5,350 nucleotides of DNA, taken from assembly GCA_021443045.1 (NCBI GenBank), contig JABUUT010000010.1, positions 10,713 to 16,062 on the forward strand. The letters run 5' to 3'. Within the stretch, counting starts at the first letter, position 1. Each line of letters opens with the position of its first letter. The notes beneath the pieces were generated by a model. That model saw only the letters and a program-made list of their open reading frames with translations. It had not been told where the DNA came from and did not search any database. This document shows positions 4,508 to 5,350 of the stretch, in pieces. Made by a program: the position numbers and the translations under genes. Origin of the DNA: Fibrobacteraceae bacterium. Lineage in GTDB: Bacteria; Fibrobacterota; Fibrobacteria; Fibrobacterales; Fibrobacteraceae.

Positions 4508-5350
4508 TTAAACTGCACCCTGCCACTTCATGGCGTCGGCAACCTTGAGGAAGCCAGCAATGTTGGCACCCATAACAAGGTTCTTCTTGTTGCCGTACTT
4601 TTCAGCAGCAGAAGATGCAGCCTTGTAGATGGAAGTCATGATACCATCGAGCTTGGCATCCACTTCTTCGAATGTCCAGGAGAGACGTTCGGAGTTCTGG
4701 CTCATTTCCAGGCCGGAGGTAGCTACGCCACCAGCGTTGGAAGCCTTGGCAGGTCCAAACAGAACGCCAGCCTTCTGGAAAGCTTCGATAGCTTCTGGTG
4801 TAGAAGGCATGTTGGCGCCTTCAGCAACAGCCATAACGCCGTTAGCGATAAGAGCCTTTGCAGATTCTTCGTCAATTTCATTCTGAGTAGCGCATGGGAG
4901 AGCAATGTCGCACTTAACAGTCCAAACGCCCTTGGAGCCTTCGTGGTATTCGGAACCAGGAACACGCTTTGCATATTCGCTAATGCGGGCACGTTCCACT
5001 TCCTTGAGCTGCTGAACCACTTCAACCTTAATGCCATTGGGGTCGTAGATGTAGCCGTTGGAGTCGGAAACGGTAACAACCTTGGCACCCAACTGCTGGG
5101 CCTTTTGAGTAGCATAGATAGCCACGTTGCCAGAACCAGAAATTACAACAGTCTTGCCCTGGAAAGAGGTGTTGGCCAAATCCTTCAGCATTTCACGGGT
5201 GAAGTAGCAGAGGCCGTAACCTGTAGCTTCGGTGCGAGCGAGAGAACCACCGTAAGAAAGACCCTTACCAGTGAGAACGCCCACCCATTCATTGCGGATA
5301 CGCTTGTACTGACCGAACATGTAACCGATTTCGCGAGCGCCAGTACCCTG
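4508..5350 (-). CDS. gdhA: Glutamate dehydrogenase, NADP-type GdhA (partial, N-terminus outside window)
   Basis: GdhA catalyses reductive amination of 2-oxoglutarate with ammonium to give L-glutamate, a main route of ammonium assimilation. The visible 280 residues are the C-terminal part of a protein normally about 445-450 long. The frame is open through the right edge, beginning QGTGAREIGYMFGQYKR, so an internal Met at 5320 is not the true start. In visible numbering the glutamate-binding region TGKGLSYGGSLARTEATGYG (27-46) leads into the Rossmann domain, with SGSGNVA at 71-77 as the dinucleotide-binding loop. SDSNG at 95-99 resembles the SDSSG of E. coli NADP-dependent GdhA, so NADP preference is inferred. 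PCATQNE (152-158), AVAEGANMP (174-182) and GGVATSGLEMSQN (207-219) are further family signatures, and the end (VADAMKWQGAV) is the usual C-terminus. The catalytic Lys and Asp lie outside the window. An intrinsic terminator follows 226 nt downstream. Confidence 0.97.
   Translation of the reverse strand, partial: QGTGAREIGYMFGQYKRIRNEWVGVLTGKGLSYGGSLARTEATGYGLCYFTREMLKDLANTSFQGKTVVISGSGNVAIYATQKAQQLGAKVVTVSDSNGYIYDPNGIKVEVVQQLKEVERARISEYAKRVPGSEYHEGSKGVWTVKCDIALPCATQNEIDEESAKALIANGVMAVAEGANMPSTPEAIEAFQKAGVLFGPAKASNAGGVATSGLEMSQNSERLSWTFEEVDAKLDGIMTSIYKAASSAAEKYGNKKNLVMGANIAGFLKVADAMKWQGAV

Noticed and set aside
4723..5115. Minus-strand open frame of 130 codons within gdhA
   Set aside because: It is a frame-shifted reading of gdhA, whose own frame is conserved along its entire visible length.

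Overview
This window reads as ordinary chromosomal DNA of a Gram-negative bacterium, not as a mobile or defence locus. The gene set, the compact housekeeping operons and especially the degenerate heptamer repeats between genes (TCAGTTN / TCGGTTN type) remind me of Fibrobacter (Fibrobacterota). This assignment is inference from style and was not checked by a search. I found no rRNA, tRNA, CRISPR array, insertion sequence, phage gene or toxin-antitoxin pair.

Layout. (1) 1-536, minus: the 5' part of a DUF2062 membrane protein, cut by the left edge. (2) 537-654: a short divergent intergenic region. (3) 655-1951, plus: greB (transcript-cleavage factor) and tatD (metal-dependent hydrolase), 19 nt apart and probably co-transcribed. 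(4) 1952-2075: a convergent intergenic region with a 7-nt-period repeat array, a 13-nt palindrome and an imperfect hairpin. (5) 2076-4079, minus: a two-TM PAS-GGDEF-EAL protein with a degenerate cyclase site and a complete phosphodiesterase site, so probably a c-di-GMP hydrolase. Its best terminator lies antisense within the last codons of tatD (1881-1911). (6) 4080-4507: about 430 bases without a gene. From right to left it holds a heptamer array just after the gdhA stop, a cluster of four hairpins, a second heptamer array in the opposite orientation, a textbook intrinsic terminator for gdhA, and an AT-rich block with candidate promoters for the EAL gene. (7) 4508-5350, minus: the C-terminal 280 residues of glutamate dehydrogenase GdhA, cut by the right edge.

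Functionally the genes are independent: RNA polymerase rescue (greB), DNA/peptide quality control (tatD), second-messenger turnover (EAL protein) and ammonium assimilation (gdhA). The coding regions are conventional. The observations most worth a second look are in the non-coding DNA: the repeat-and-hairpin module downstream of gdhA, the three heptamer arrays, and the overlap between the EAL-gene terminator and tatD. I do not see an undescribed multi-gene system here.
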